NCBI RefSeq assembly: GCF_900112315.1
Contig: NZ_FOLL01000012.1
Location: 1 to 64,000, forward strand
DNA from: Parapedobacter composti
Lineage (GTDB): Bacteria; Bacteroidota; Bacteroidia; Sphingobacteriales; Sphingobacteriaceae
DNA length: 64,000 nucleotides
Direction of reading: 5' to 3'
Within the stretch, counting starts at the first letter, position 1; each line of letters opens with the position of its first letter. Below, in pieces: positions 34,886-43,570 of the stretch. A program made the position numbers and the translations under genes. The notes beneath the pieces were generated by a model. It had not been told where the DNA came from. It did no database searches and saw nothing but the letters and a program-made list of their open reading frames with translations.

Positions 34886-35989
34886 ATGATAATGCCAACG
34901 CCATACCTTTCGGTTATATCCCTTGCCCTGCTTTTTGTATGCGCGGCGCCTGCGAGTGCCCAGGAGCGTTTGAAGGTAGCAATAGCCGGCCTTAGCCATG
35001 ACCATGTTCATCCCTTGCTCAATGCCCATCAACGCCTTGAGGTTGATATCCTTGGAATCGCCGAGTCCGATTCACAACTGGCCAGCCGTTATAAGGAGCG
35101 GTATCAGCTGCCCGATTCGCTGTTTTTCCATACGGTAGCAGAGATGCTGCACGCCGTCCGGCCCGATGTGGTGCTGGCTTACAATGCCATTGCGGAACAC
35201 GTTGATGTAGCGGAGATTTGCCTGCCCCTGAAAATCCCGTTGATGGTTGAAAAGCCGCTGGCCACAACGGTGGAGCAGGCCAGGAAGATCGCAAAGCTGG
35301 CTGCCCGGTATGATACGCCGGTATTAACCAACTATGAGACTACCTGGTACCGAAGCAACCATGTGCTCAAGCAACTGGTGAGCGAGGGGAATATTGGTAA
35401 ACTCAAAAAAGTGGTGGTACGGGATGGCCATCAAGGCCCAAAGGAGATTGGGTGCAGCGAAGCATTTCTAAGCTGGCTTACCGATCCCGAGAAGAACGGC
35501 GGCGGAGCGTTGATGGACTTTGGTTGTTATGGCGCAAACCTGATGACCTGGCTGATGGATGGTCAACGCCCCATAGCCGTCACAGCGGTGACAAGGCAGT
35601 TGAAACCTGCGGTATACCCGCGCGTAGATGACGATGCAACCATAATATTGGAATACGCTAATGGCGTGACGGGAGTAATACAAGCCTCTTGGGACTGGCC
35701 ATATAGTATTAAGGATATGCAGGTATACGGCGATTCAGCCTCCCTCCATGCGGTAGATCCCGAAACGCTTGTACGTAACCAAAGCGTGCAAAGAAGTGTG
35801 CAGTTGGCGGTAAATAGTGAATATTTCAGTAACCACCTGACCTATTTAACAGCTGTGTTAACAGCCGGGGAAATACCGGAAAATGATCTTTCGTCGCTGG
35901 CTAACAACCTGGTGGTGGTAGAAATTCTCGCTGCCGCCCGGGAATCAGCACGACAAGGAAAGCGGGTGATGCTAAGCGATAGACCATGA
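34886..35989 (+). CDS. Exported Gfo/Idh/MocA family oxidoreductase
   Basis: The start is taken at the ATG at 34886 (MIMPTPYL); a TTG at 34877 or an ATG at 34892 are possible. About 367 residues with a Sec signal ending PASAQ. The N-terminal Rossmann domain begins KVAIAGLSHDHVHPLL, where the usual GxGxxG is missing; the EKPLATTVEQARKIAK motif of the family is intact, and the C-terminal substrate domain is complete (NGGGALMDFGCYGANLMTWL). It likely acts on a sugar or sugar derivative in the periplasm. No partner gene shows the substrate; its 3' end converges on a small secreted protein gene. Confidence 0.8.
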   Translation: MIMPTPYLSVISLALLFVCAAPASAQERLKVAIAGLSHDHVHPLLNAHQRLEVDILGIAESDSQLASRYKERYQLPDSLFFHTVAEMLHAVRPDVVLAYNAIAEHVDVAEICLPLKIPLMVEKPLATTVEQARKIAKLAARYDTPVLTNYETTWYRSNHVLKQLVSEGNIGKLKKVVVRDGHQGPKEIGCSEAFLSWLTDPEKNGGGALMDFGCYGANLMTWLMDGQRPIAVTAVTRQLKPAVYPRVDDDATIILEYANGVTGVIQASWDWPYSIKDMQVYGDSASLHAVDPETLVRNQSVQRSVQLAVNSEYFSNHLTYLTAVLTAGEIPENDLSSLANNLVVVEILAAARESARQGKRVMLSDRP

Positions 35990-35994
35990 CACGG

Positions 35995-36537
35995 TTATTC
36001 GACGCGGCTTTGCAGCAGGGCGTCGGACCACTGTTTATAGACGGCCGGTGTGAAAGCCGTTTGGGGGATGGCCAGTTCGACGGTGTGGAACGCTGTGGGG
36101 CCCTCCACCAGGTAGGTAAGCAGTACCGCCGATCCGCATAAGCCCCCCGGCAGTCTCGCCGATTTGATGGCGTACAGGACGGCGGTGCGTTCTTCAACGA
36201 CCTTTTTGTCGACTACTTCCAGCATCGCATCAGGACAGTCTGTTTTTTCATATTCCCACTTTTCCTGAGGCATTCCCTCCGCTTTCATGGGGTAGTAGCG
36301 CCGATCAATGGTGGTGACGGTGACCGTTTGCACGGGCGCCTCTTGAGCGTTTTTTCCCCTGACGGTATATGCTGTGCTGCGGATGCCTTTCGTGTCTTTC
36401 GGTATTTTCGTGCTTTTCCATCGATAGGTATCGGGCAGGGATAGGACGAGTTTCTCTTTGCCCGGCTTGGGCTGGGCCATCGCCTGGAAAAGGCATGCCA
36501 AGCTTGTTATCGCAATAAGTGCTATGGTTTTCATCAT
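35995..36537 (-). CDS. Secreted protein of unknown function
   Basis: A 180-residue protein with a clear Sec signal (residues 1-21, ending FQAMAQ). The mature part is probably beta-rich and has two cysteines (in KTDCPDAMLEV and GGLCGSAVLL) that could form a disulfide. I do not recognise a domain. Its start overlaps the end of the GlxA-type regulator by four bases, so the two are translationally coupled. A role in the stress or metabolite response governed by that regulator is a guess only. Confidence 0.75.
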   Translation of the reverse strand: MMKTIALIAITSLACLFQAMAQPKPGKEKLVLSLPDTYRWKSTKIPKDTKGIRSTAYTVRGKNAQEAPVQTVTVTTIDRRYYPMKAEGMPQEKWEYEKTDCPDAMLEVVDKKVVEERTAVLYAIKSARLPGGLCGSAVLLTYLVEGPTAFHTVELAIPQTAFTPAVYKQWSDALLQSRVE

Positions 36538-37529
36538 GGAGCTTTATAAATAATAATGGGGTCGAACCGCATGGCGAACTTATCCCGGTAAGCCTTTGGG
36601 GTCATTCCTGTGTTTTCTTTGAATAATTGCCTGAAGTTTTTCATGTCGTTGTAACCTGCGGACAGCATGATTTCCAACAGTCCCTTTTCGGTGTTTTCCA
36701 GCATCTTTTTGGCTGCTTCGATTTTGGTTTTCTGCAGGTAGCGGATAGGGGTTAATCCCGTGGCTTGCTTGAACCGGCGCACGAAATTCCGCCTGCTGGC
36801 GGGGATATCGGCTATTGCTTCTTCGACACTTTTAAGTTCAGTGAATTGGTTTTTGATCTTATGCTGCACGCGCATGACCAACTCGTCGTCGTGCGACTCT
36901 ATGGGGTCAAAGTGGCTGAAATGTGCTTGGTTCTCCCGATCCATGTCGATGGCAAAGACCTTTGCGATGCGCACGGCCATTTCCCGGCCGCAGTATTTCT
37001 GTATCAGCGCCAGTTTCAGGTGAAAGCCGCTGGTGGCACCGCCGCTGGTATAAATGTTGGCGTCATATGCCACCACAGCATCCTTTTGTAACCTGATTTT
37101 AGGGAAGCAGGCCGCGAGTTTGTCGGCCGCGTCGACATGGGTAGTGGCTTTCCGGTCATTCAGCAAGCCCGACGCGGCAAGCAGGAACGCCCCGGTGCAA
37201 TTGCTGGCCAGGGTGGCGCCCAGGGCATGCTGCCGGTGCAACCAGGGAATGAAACAGTTGTTTTCATCCAAGGCTTTGGTAAGATCTACCGGTCCGAATG
37301 CCGGAACAAAAACCACATCGTAGCATGGGGTGTCATCAAGTGAAACGTAAGGAAGGTGGTTGACACCTTCGGGCAGTGATTTTGTTTTTGCCGGGCCGAC
37401 GAAGGTGATGCGGAACAACTCCGTCCTGCCGGCTTCCTTCAGGAAACGGTTGGCGGTTTCAAACACATCCACGATGGCGGCAAGGCTCAGCAACCGGTAT
37501 TGACTCGTCAGTATAATGGATAGCTGCAT
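36534..37529 (-). CDS. GlxA-family transcriptional regulator (DJ-1/PfpI plus AraC)
   Basis: The start is the ATG at 37529 (MQLSIILTSQYR); an ATG at 37556 lies within or upstream of the -7 box, so it is unlikely. About 331 residues. The N-terminal half is a DJ-1/PfpI-like domain (YDVVFVPAFGPVDLTKAL, LASNCTGAFLLAASGLLNDR, YTSGGATSGFHLKLALI). The C-terminal part has the AraC helix-turn-helix pair (ADIPASRRNFVRRFKQATGL, LEIMLSAGYNDMKNFRQLFK). Such proteins activate genes in response to unknown metabolites. It is coupled to the small secreted protein gene. Confidence 0.88.
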   Translation of the reverse strand: MQLSIILTSQYRLLSLAAIVDVFETANRFLKEAGRTELFRITFVGPAKTKSLPEGVNHLPYVSLDDTPCYDVVFVPAFGPVDLTKALDENNCFIPWLHRQHALGATLASNCTGAFLLAASGLLNDRKATTHVDAADKLAACFPKIRLQKDAVVAYDANIYTSGGATSGFHLKLALIQKYCGREMAVRIAKVFAIDMDRENQAHFSHFDPIESHDDELVMRVQHKIKNQFTELKSVEEAIADIPASRRNFVRRFKQATGLTPIRYLQKTKIEAAKKMLENTEKGLLEIMLSAGYNDMKNFRQLFKENTGMTPKAYRDKFAMRFDPIIIYKAP

Positions 37530-37553
37530 GGTCGTTGTAACATTAGTATAGTT

Positions 37554-37561
37554 CAAAGATA
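37554..37561 (-). promoter_or_regulatory. -7 box of the GlxA-type regulator gene
   Basis: Minus-strand TATCTTTG, an exact TAnnTTTG match 24 bases before the chosen start. No good -33 element is seen. It decides against the longer start at 37556. Confidence 0.45.
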
Positions 37562-37695
37562 CGAAGGTTTGGCATTATTCAGTCGTTCAATTTTACCTGA
37601 TGTTGATTCAGTGCAACCATCGTAAGCGGCAATGTTGGACCACAGTGCTGACGATGCAAATAACATTGATCGCATAAATATTGCTCCCAAAGATC

Positions 37696-37703
37696 TATCT
37701 TTG
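37696..37703 (+). promoter_or_regulatory. -7 box of lepA
   Basis: TATCTTTG is an exact TAnnTTTG match 19 bases before the lepA ATG at 37723; no clear -33 element at the right distance. It places the transcription start after the alternative upstream start codon at 37681. Confidence 0.5.
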
Positions 37704-37722
37704 CCGTTTGAAGTCGATTTGT

Positions 37723-39513
37723 ATGAACCATATTCGCAACTTTTGCATCATCGCGCACATAGACCATGGAAAAAGCACCCTGGCAGACAGGTTATTGGAA
37801 TATACCAATACCATTACCCAGCGGGAAGCCCAGGCACAGCTCCTGGATAATATGGACTTGGAGCGGGAGCGGGGCATCACCATCAAAAGCCACGCCATCC
37901 AGATGAATTATATAAAAGATGGGCAGGAATACGTGCTGAACCTCATCGACACTCCGGGGCATGTGGACTTTTCCTATGAAGTGTCGCGTTCGATTGCGGC
38001 CTGTGAGGGTGCGCTGCTCATTGTTGATGCGTCGCAGGGCATTCAGGCGCAGACCATTTCAAACCTGTACCTTGCCCTGGAACACGACTTGGAGATTATT
38101 CCCGTACTCAATAAGATGGATTTGCCGGGCGCCATGCCCGAAGAGGTGAAAGACCAGATTGTGGATCTCATCGGGGGCAAACGCGAAGACATCATTCCTG
38201 CATCCGGAAAAACGGGATTGGGCGTTATGGATATACTGAATGCCATAGTAGACCGCATCCCGCCCCCTGTGGGTGATCCGGAGGCACCGCTCCAAGCCTT
38301 GATTTTCGATTCGGTATTCAACTCATTCAGAGGAATAATGGCTTACTTCAAGGTGGAGAACGGTGAACTGCGGAAGGGCGATAAAGTGAAGTTCATGGCC
38401 ACAGGAAGGGAGTATATTGCCGACGAAATCGGTACGCTGCGGCTCAACCAGGTGCCTAAGGAAGTGATCCGTACAGGCGACGTGGGTTACATCATATCAG
38501 GCATCAAGGAGGCCCGCGAGGTAAAGGTAGGTGACACCATCACCCATGTATCCCGCCCAAGTAAGGAAGCTATTAAAGGGTTTGAGGAAGTAAAGCCCAT
38601 GGTCTTCGCCGGGATTTATCCGGTGGATACAGAAGATTTTGAAGAGCTCCGTGAGAGCATGCACCGCCTGCAACTGAACGATGCTTCGCTGGTATTTGAA
38701 CCCGAATCGTCTGCGGCCCTGGGTTTCGGTTTCCGGTGCGGGTTCCTGGGGATGCTGCATATGGAAATTATCCAGGAGCGGCTGGAACGGGAGTTTGATA
38801 TGACCGTGATTACTACTGTTCCCAACGTATCGTACAAGGCGTACCTAATCAAAGACAAGCAGGAAATCATCGTGCACAACCCGTCGGATTTGCCCGACCC
38901 CAGCAAGCTGGATTACGTGGAAGAACCCTACATCAAGGCGAATATCATCACCAAAGCGGAGTTTGTAGGGCCGGTGATGTCGCTCTGCATCCAAAAAAGG
39001 GGAGTGCTCATTAATCAATCGTATCTGACGGCCGACCGCGTGGAGCTGGTGTTTGAAATGCCCATGGGTGAGATCGTGTTTGATTTCTACGATAAACTGA
39101 AAACGATATCCAAGGGATACGCTTCGTTTGACTACCATCAAATCGGCTATCGGCAGTCGGATTTGGTGAAGCTCGACATCCGGCTGAACGGCGAGCCCGT
39201 GGATGCCCTGTCGTCCCTGATTCACCGGAGCAATGCCTATGAGTTCGGCAAGAAAATCTGCGAGAAGCTGAAGGAATTGCTGCCGCGGCAACAGTTTGAA
39301 ATCGCCATACAGGCGTCCATCGGTGCGAAAATCATCGCCCGGGAGAATATACGTGCCTTACGGAAAGATGTGACGGCCAAATGTTACGGTGGTGATATCT
39401 CCCGTAAACGTAAGCTGTTGGAAAAACAGAAAAAAGGAAAGAAACGCATGCGCCAGGTAGGCAACGTGGAAATCCCGCAGTCGGCCTTTATGGCCGTGTT
39501 GAAACTGGATTAG
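37723..39513 (+). CDS. lepA: Elongation factor 4 (ribosomal back-translocase)
   Basis: The start is the ATG at 37723 ([19 protein letters not shown]). About 596 residues, the normal length. G motifs are AHIDHGKST (G1), RGITIKSHA (G2), DTPGHVDF (G3) and NKMDLPGA (G4). The LepA-specific C-terminal domain is complete ([40 protein letters not shown]). It acts on the ribosome under stress or during initiation. It stands alone with folD 20 bases downstream. Confidence 0.98.
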   Translation: MNHIRNFCIIAHIDHGKSTLADRLLEYTNTITQREAQAQLLDNMDLERERGITIKSHAIQMNYIKDGQEYVLNLIDTPGHVDFSYEVSRSIAACEGALLIVDASQGIQAQTISNLYLALEHDLEIIPVLNKMDLPGAMPEEVKDQIVDLIGGKREDIIPASGKTGLGVMDILNAIVDRIPPPVGDPEAPLQALIFDSVFNSFRGIMAYFKVENGELRKGDKVKFMATGREYIADEIGTLRLNQVPKEVIRTGDVGYIISGIKEAREVKVGDTITHVSRPSKEAIKGFEEVKPMVFAGIYPVDTEDFEELRESMHRLQLNDASLVFEPESSAALGFGFRCGFLGMLHMEIIQERLEREFDMTVITTVPNVSYKAYLIKDKQEIIVHNPSDLPDPSKLDYVEEPYIKANIITKAEFVGPVMSLCIQKRGVLINQSYLTADRVELVFEMPMGEIVFDFYDKLKTISKGYASFDYHQIGYRQSDLVKLDIRLNGEPVDALSSLIHRSNAYEFGKKICEKLKELLPRQQFEIAIQASIGAKIIARENIRALRKDVTAKCYGGDISRKRKLLEKQKKGKKRMRQVGNVEIPQSAFMAVLKLD

Positions 39514-39533
39514 ACATCAGGACTTTAAGATAA

Positions 39534-40415
39534 ATGAAATTATTGGACGGAAAGCTGGTATCAGCAAAAATTAAAGAAGACATCAGGCAGGAGGCAGCGG
39601 CATTTTTGGCGTCGGCGGGCCGGAAGCCTCACTTAGTAGCTATTTTGGTAGGAAACGACGGTGCCAGCGAAACCTACGTGGCCAGCAAAATGCGCAACTG
39701 TGAGCTCGTTGGGTTTGAATCGACCAATATTCACTACGATGCGGATATCTCAGAAAGTTCGCTAATAGACAAAATCCGTGAACTCAACGCTGACCCTACG
39801 GTGGATGGCCTGATCGTGCAGCTTCCGCTGCCCAAGCATATCGACCCCGAACGGGTAACAGCAGCCATCGACCACCGGAAAGATGTAGACGGGTTCCACC
39901 CGGTGAACCTGGGCCGTATGCAGCGTAATCTGCCATGTTTTATCCCAGCTACACCGTATGGTATCATGCTGATGCTGGAATATTATGGTATTGACACCGC
40001 AGGTATGCACGCCGTTGTCGTGGGCAGAAGCAACATCGTGGGCAGTCCGATGAGCATTTTGCTTGCCCGGAACGCAACTCCCGGCAACTGCACCGTGACG
40101 CTCACCCACAGCCGTACCCGAAATATCAAAGAAGAAGTGCTGCGTGCGGACATTGTCGTTGCAGCGATCGGTAAGAAACATTTTATTACCGCGGATATGG
40201 TTAAAGAAGGCGCAATCATCATCGATGTGGGCATCAACCGCGAGCGCAGCGCCGAGACCAAATCGGGATACAAGCTGTATGGCGACGTGGATTTCGGTGC
40301 GGTATCGCAGAAGGCGTCGTGGATAACCCCGGTGCCGGGCGGTGTGGGATTGATGACCATTGTGGGATTGCTGAAAAACACCCTCGAGGCCGCCAAAGGC
40401 AGTATTTATAACTAA
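39534..40415 (+). CDS. folD: Bifunctional methylene-THF dehydrogenase/cyclohydrolase
   Basis: A 293-residue protein. The active-site Lys is in SETYVASKMRNCEL. VDGLIVQLPLPKHID, KDVDGFHPVNLGRM, VVVGRSNIVGSPMSILLARN and TPVPGGVGLMTIVGLLKNT are family signatures. It interconverts 5,10-methylene- and 10-formyl-tetrahydrofolate with NADP, feeding purine and methionine synthesis. It follows lepA closely and may share its transcript. Confidence 0.97.
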   Translation: MKLLDGKLVSAKIKEDIRQEAAAFLASAGRKPHLVAILVGNDGASETYVASKMRNCELVGFESTNIHYDADISESSLIDKIRELNADPTVDGLIVQLPLPKHIDPERVTAAIDHRKDVDGFHPVNLGRMQRNLPCFIPATPYGIMLMLEYYGIDTAGMHAVVVGRSNIVGSPMSILLARNATPGNCTVTLTHSRTRNIKEEVLRADIVVAAIGKKHFITADMVKEGAIIIDVGINRERSAETKSGYKLYGDVDFGAVSQKASWITPVPGGVGLMTIVGLLKNTLEAAKGSIYN

Positions 40416-40430
40416 TTAACAGATATAGCC

Positions 40431-40778
40431 ATGAAGAAAGCAGCATTATTGGTATTATTTGCAGGAGTGCTGGCGTTTACAGCCTGTAACAGTAACTCGT
40501 CTGCGAGCGGTTCGCATGATCACGACCATGCCGGGCATGACCATAGTCATGATCACGGTCACGACCATGGACATGCTATCGAAAACGAAATCGATTCGGC
40601 GGTTGACAGCTTGGAAAGCGCAGGCGCCAGAGCCGGGGACGCAATCAACGAGGGCATAGAGAAAGCCAAGGAAGAAGTAAAAGAGGCCGCTGACGCTGCT
40701 GCCCGGGATATCAAGGATGCGGCGAAGAAAGTTGACGAAAAGGCAAAGGACATCCGGGAAGACCTGAAAGGCCACTAA
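40431..40778 (+). CDS. Histidine-rich lipoprotein with amphipathic helix tail
   Basis: A 115-residue protein with a lipoprotein signal and lipobox FTAC (Cys 19). Residues about 29-48 alternate His with Asp or Gly (HDHDHAGHDHSHDHGHDHGH), a typical metal-binding run. Residues 52-115 form one long charged Ala/Lys/Glu helix, probably coiled. It follows folD by 15 bases and precedes a response regulator by 80 bases. I infer binding of zinc, nickel or copper at the cell surface or periplasm; no named family is recognised. Confidence 0.8.
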   Translation: MKKAALLVLFAGVLAFTACNSNSSASGSHDHDHAGHDHSHDHGHDHGHAIENEIDSAVDSLESAGARAGDAINEGIEKAKEEVKEAADAAARDIKDAAKKVDEKAKDIREDLKGH

Positions 40779-40833
40779 CCCGCGGCGGCCATGCCGATTG
40801 CCTGCTTCCAACCTTTTTACAGAATTTCAGCGA

Positions 40834-40841
40834 TATCTTTG
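40834..40841 (+). promoter_or_regulatory. -7 box of the response regulator gene
   Basis: TATCTTTG, an exact TAnnTTTG match 17 bases before the ATG at 40859. The -33 element is weak. It supports the ATG over a GTG at 40841, which overlaps the box. Confidence 0.5.
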
Positions 40842-40858
40842 TGGCTAAAGCTGTTACC

Positions 40859-41533
40859 ATGAAGATACTTATCATCGAAGACGAAGAAGGGCTGAGGGAT
40901 AACATTTCCCAGTTTTTGAATAAAGAGCAATACACCGTGGAAACCGCCGGTGATTTCCATGCCGCTATGGAAAAGATAGCCGGTTATGACTATGACTGTA
41001 TCTTGCTGGATGTGGGGTTGCCGAACGGGAACGGCTTGGATATTCTTAAGTCGCTTAAATTCAGACAAAAACGCGACAACGTTATCATCATTTCCGCCAG
41101 GGACTCATTGGACGATAAGCTGGAGGGGCTTGGGTTAGGGGCGGACGACTACCTTACCAAACCCTTCCATTTGGCCGAATTGAACGCCCGTATCAAGGCG
41201 GTATTGCGGAGAAAAGCGTTGGGAGGCCGCAACGTGGTTAAGCTGAATAATATGGAGCTGGATTTCGACGAACGCACGGTCAGCGTTTCAGGGACTGATA
41301 TCCATCTCAACCGAAAGGAGTTTGACATCCTGGCCTTTTTTGTGGTCAATAAAAACCGTCTGATATATAAATCGGCTTTAGCCGAGCACGTCTGGGGGGA
41401 TCATATGGACAATGCCGATAATTTCGATTTCATCTATTCTCAGATTAAGAACCTACGGAAGAAATTAAAGGAGCACGGAACCAATCTCGAAATACAGGCA
41501 ATATATGGCGTAGGCTATAAGTTAACCGTGTAA
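40859..41533 (+). CDS. OmpR-family response regulator
   Basis: About 224 residues from the ATG at 40859. Receiver domain with the acidic pocket EDEE (7-10), phospho-acceptor Asp51 in CILLDVGLPNGNG, and the Lys of DDYLTKPFHLAEL. The DNA-binding winged helix is C-terminal (IHLNRKEFDILAFFV, SALAEHVWGDHMDNADNFDF, IQAIYGVGYKLTV). It is followed with no gap by its sensor kinase. Its target genes are unknown; the histidine-rich lipoprotein just upstream hints at metals. Confidence 0.94.
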   Translation: MKILIIEDEEGLRDNISQFLNKEQYTVETAGDFHAAMEKIAGYDYDCILLDVGLPNGNGLDILKSLKFRQKRDNVIIISARDSLDDKLEGLGLGADDYLTKPFHLAELNARIKAVLRRKALGGRNVVKLNNMELDFDERTVSVSGTDIHLNRKEFDILAFFVVNKNRLIYKSALAEHVWGDHMDNADNFDFIYSQIKNLRKKLKEHGTNLEIQAIYGVGYKLTV

Positions 41534-42808
41534 ATGAAGCTGCTCAACCACACGCTGCTGTACCTCTCGGCCTCCCTGGTCTTTATCCTGAGTACGTGGG
41601 CGGTGGTCTTTTACTTCAGCATGATGGACGAGGTCTATGACAGTATAGACGACGGCCTCGAGAACTATAAGATCCTTATCATAAAAAAGGCCATCCAGGA
41701 CACGACATTGCTAAGCAAGCGGGATTTCGGCGAAAGCAATTATGCTATCCGGCCGGTTGCACGGGAATGGGCATTGCAGGCCACAGAGGTGTTCAAGGAT
41801 ACCGCCATGTATATGCAATATGAGGAAGATTATGAGATTGTGCGCATGCTGACCACCTATTTTTCCACGTCAGATAATCGGTATTACGAGCTGAAGATCA
41901 TCGCTTCCATGGTAGAGGAAGACGACTTGGTAGCCGATTTGCTCCATGCTTTGCTGTGGCTATACCTGGCCGTGATAGCCAGCGCCTTCATCATCAACAA
42001 CTGGGTACTGCGCAAGATATGGCGGCCGTTTTACCAGTTGCAGGATGAATTGAAAGGATTCCGGCTCGGCGAAGACAAGCTGTTCCATCCGCCGGAAACC
42101 AAAGTCCGGGAGTTCCGTGATATGAACGAAACCGTGGCCGTGCTTCTTAAAGCCAATATCGAAGTGTTTCAGCAACAGAAACAGTTTATTGAAAATGCCT
42201 CCCATGAACTGCAAACTCCTTTGGCGATCGCCATCAACAAGCTGGAGCTCCTGCTTGAGCAGTCGCCCGGCACAGATGAGCAAGCACAACGCTTAGCCAA
42301 CGTTATCCAGCACCTGGAACGGATGACCCGGCTCAATAAATCGCTGCTGTTACTGTCAAAAATAGAAAACAAGCAATTTTCACAAGATCAAACGGTAGAT
42401 TTCAATGCGCGGTTGCGCCAACAGGTAGACGATTTTACGGAATTGCTGAACTACAAGGATATCCGAGTAGAGCTGATTGAACAGGCCAATTTAACGCAGC
42501 GTTTTAATGCCGACTTGGCCGATATACTGATTACCAACTTATTAAAGAATGCTGTCGTACATAATTACGAAGGCGGACTGATACGTATTACGGTGATGGG
42601 TAACGGTTTTGAAATCGCCAACACCGGAAAGAAGCAAGCATTAGATCCGGAAAAAGTATTTACCCGTTTTTATAAATCGCCGGACCAAACCTCCTCTACG
42701 GGATTGGGGCTGGCCATTGTTAAAGCCATCGCCCAGTTTCATCGCGCGCATGTGAGTTACACGTACACCGACAACCTACACCGAATCCGTTTCGAGCTAT
42801 TTACGTGA
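41534..42808 (+). CDS. Sensor histidine kinase
   Basis: A 424-residue protein whose ATG touches the regulator stop. Two membrane segments (about 9-30 and 137-157) flank a periplasmic sensor of about 105 residues. The dimerisation/phosphorylation helix carries His224 in ENASHELQTPLAIAINKLEL. The ATPase domain shows the N box (ITNLLKNAVVHNYEGG), an NTG motif and TGLGLAIVKAIAQFH. The sensor region has no recognisable domain. The last 8 bases overlap the convergent small membrane protein gene. Confidence 0.93.
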   Translation: MKLLNHTLLYLSASLVFILSTWAVVFYFSMMDEVYDSIDDGLENYKILIIKKAIQDTTLLSKRDFGESNYAIRPVAREWALQATEVFKDTAMYMQYEEDYEIVRMLTTYFSTSDNRYYELKIIASMVEEDDLVADLLHALLWLYLAVIASAFIINNWVLRKIWRPFYQLQDELKGFRLGEDKLFHPPETKVREFRDMNETVAVLLKANIEVFQQQKQFIENASHELQTPLAIAINKLELLLEQSPGTDEQAQRLANVIQHLERMTRLNKSLLLLSKIENKQFSQDQTVDFNARLRQQVDDFTELLNYKDIRVELIEQANLTQRFNADLADILITNLLKNAVVHNYEGGLIRITVMGNGFEIANTGKKQALDPEKVFTRFYKSPDQTSSTGLGLAIVKAIAQFHRAHVSYTYTDNLHRIRFELFT

Positions 42809-43052
42809 TGTAATCTTCGTCTGCCCGGTTCAATGGCTTATTGACCTCTTCTTCTTCTATGCCAACTTTCCTTCGCGGTCGACCGAGGAGGAAACCGACC
42901 ACGGCGCCGATAAAAAACATGGTTGCCATGACCGCCAACTTCGGTACCGTTCTGGTACCAAATATCCAGAAATTGACCTCATCCATGTTTTTCATGAGGA
43001 TAACCGTAACCAATACGGTGATCACAACGATAAAAATGGTTTTTGCGCTCAT
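42801..43052 (-). CDS. Small LapA-domain (DUF1049)-like membrane protein
   Basis: I chose the ATG at 43052 (MSAKTIFIVVITV), giving 83 residues; the longer frame to 43136 adds a basic stretch of no family character. Two membrane helices (about 4-22 and 38-57) with FWIFGTRTVPKLAVMATMFF and GAVVGFLLGRPRRK match the LapA/DUF1049 pattern, where the C-terminus is cytoplasmic and basic then acidic. Function in this phylum is unknown. It overlaps the kinase gene tail-to-tail by 8 bases. Confidence 0.7.
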   Translation of the reverse strand: MSAKTIFIVVITVLVTVILMKNMDEVNFWIFGTRTVPKLAVMATMFFIGAVVGFLLGRPRRKVGIEEEEVNKPLNRADEDYIT

Positions 43053-43141
43053 ACGATGAGATTTTAAGGACGAAAGTAGAAAAAAATAACGATGGTGGAA
43101 GCCAATTTCTTTAACATTTTTTAACTTTTTTTTCATAACTA

Positions 43142-43172
43142 TTTGCTAATACGCGCCAACATTGTATTTTTG
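43142..43172 (+). promoter_or_regulatory. Bacteroidota-type promoter far upstream of susC
   Basis: TTTG (43142-43145), exactly 19 bases, then TATTTTTG (43165-43172): a full consensus match. The next gene on this strand starts at 43571, so the transcript would have a leader of about 390 bases. Confidence 0.65.
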
Positions 43173-43570
43173 GGGCAGCGATAGAATTAAACACACATTA
43201 GCAAAGCACGTTTTAAACGCACACTTTGGTTTCTTTTTTACTCTACGTAATTGTCAGTTAGTTTCGCTATTCTCGCCAGTTTTGGCTGGAAGTTGAGTAG
43301 CATTATTTGGTTGTCTTAAATGCGCGTTTAAACAACGGCTTTGCGGTATAGCAAGGCACGCCATGTTTGGAAGAATTACATCGACCGCCACTTTACGAAG
43401 CGTAGCAACGCTTAGACCTTTTTTTCAATTGGGTTATTATTCACTTGTAATCAAGCCGGGTGAGTAAGTGATTGTATCTAATATCGCGTTCGATCGGGAT
43501 GCCGATAGGATCAGATTTTCTCAATATCTCTATATAATTCACAATTTTATTTAATCAAATTCACAAACAC
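43173..43570 (+). other. Long untranslated leader of the AT-rich susC
   Basis: About 400 bases without a convincing reading frame. It holds a small perfect hairpin at 43398-43413 (AAGCG, six-base loop, CGCTT) and a distant inverted repeat, TTTAAACGCAC at 43212-43222 against GCGCGTTTAAA at 43322-43332. A nested hairpin CAAAG...CTTTG lies around 43203-43228. It could be a structured regulatory leader; no known riboswitch motif is recognised. Confidence 0.5.

Noticed and set aside
43173-43570. Possible thiamine or cobalamin riboswitch in the susC leader
   Set aside because: I could not find the conserved core of any known riboswitch; only generic small hairpins are present.
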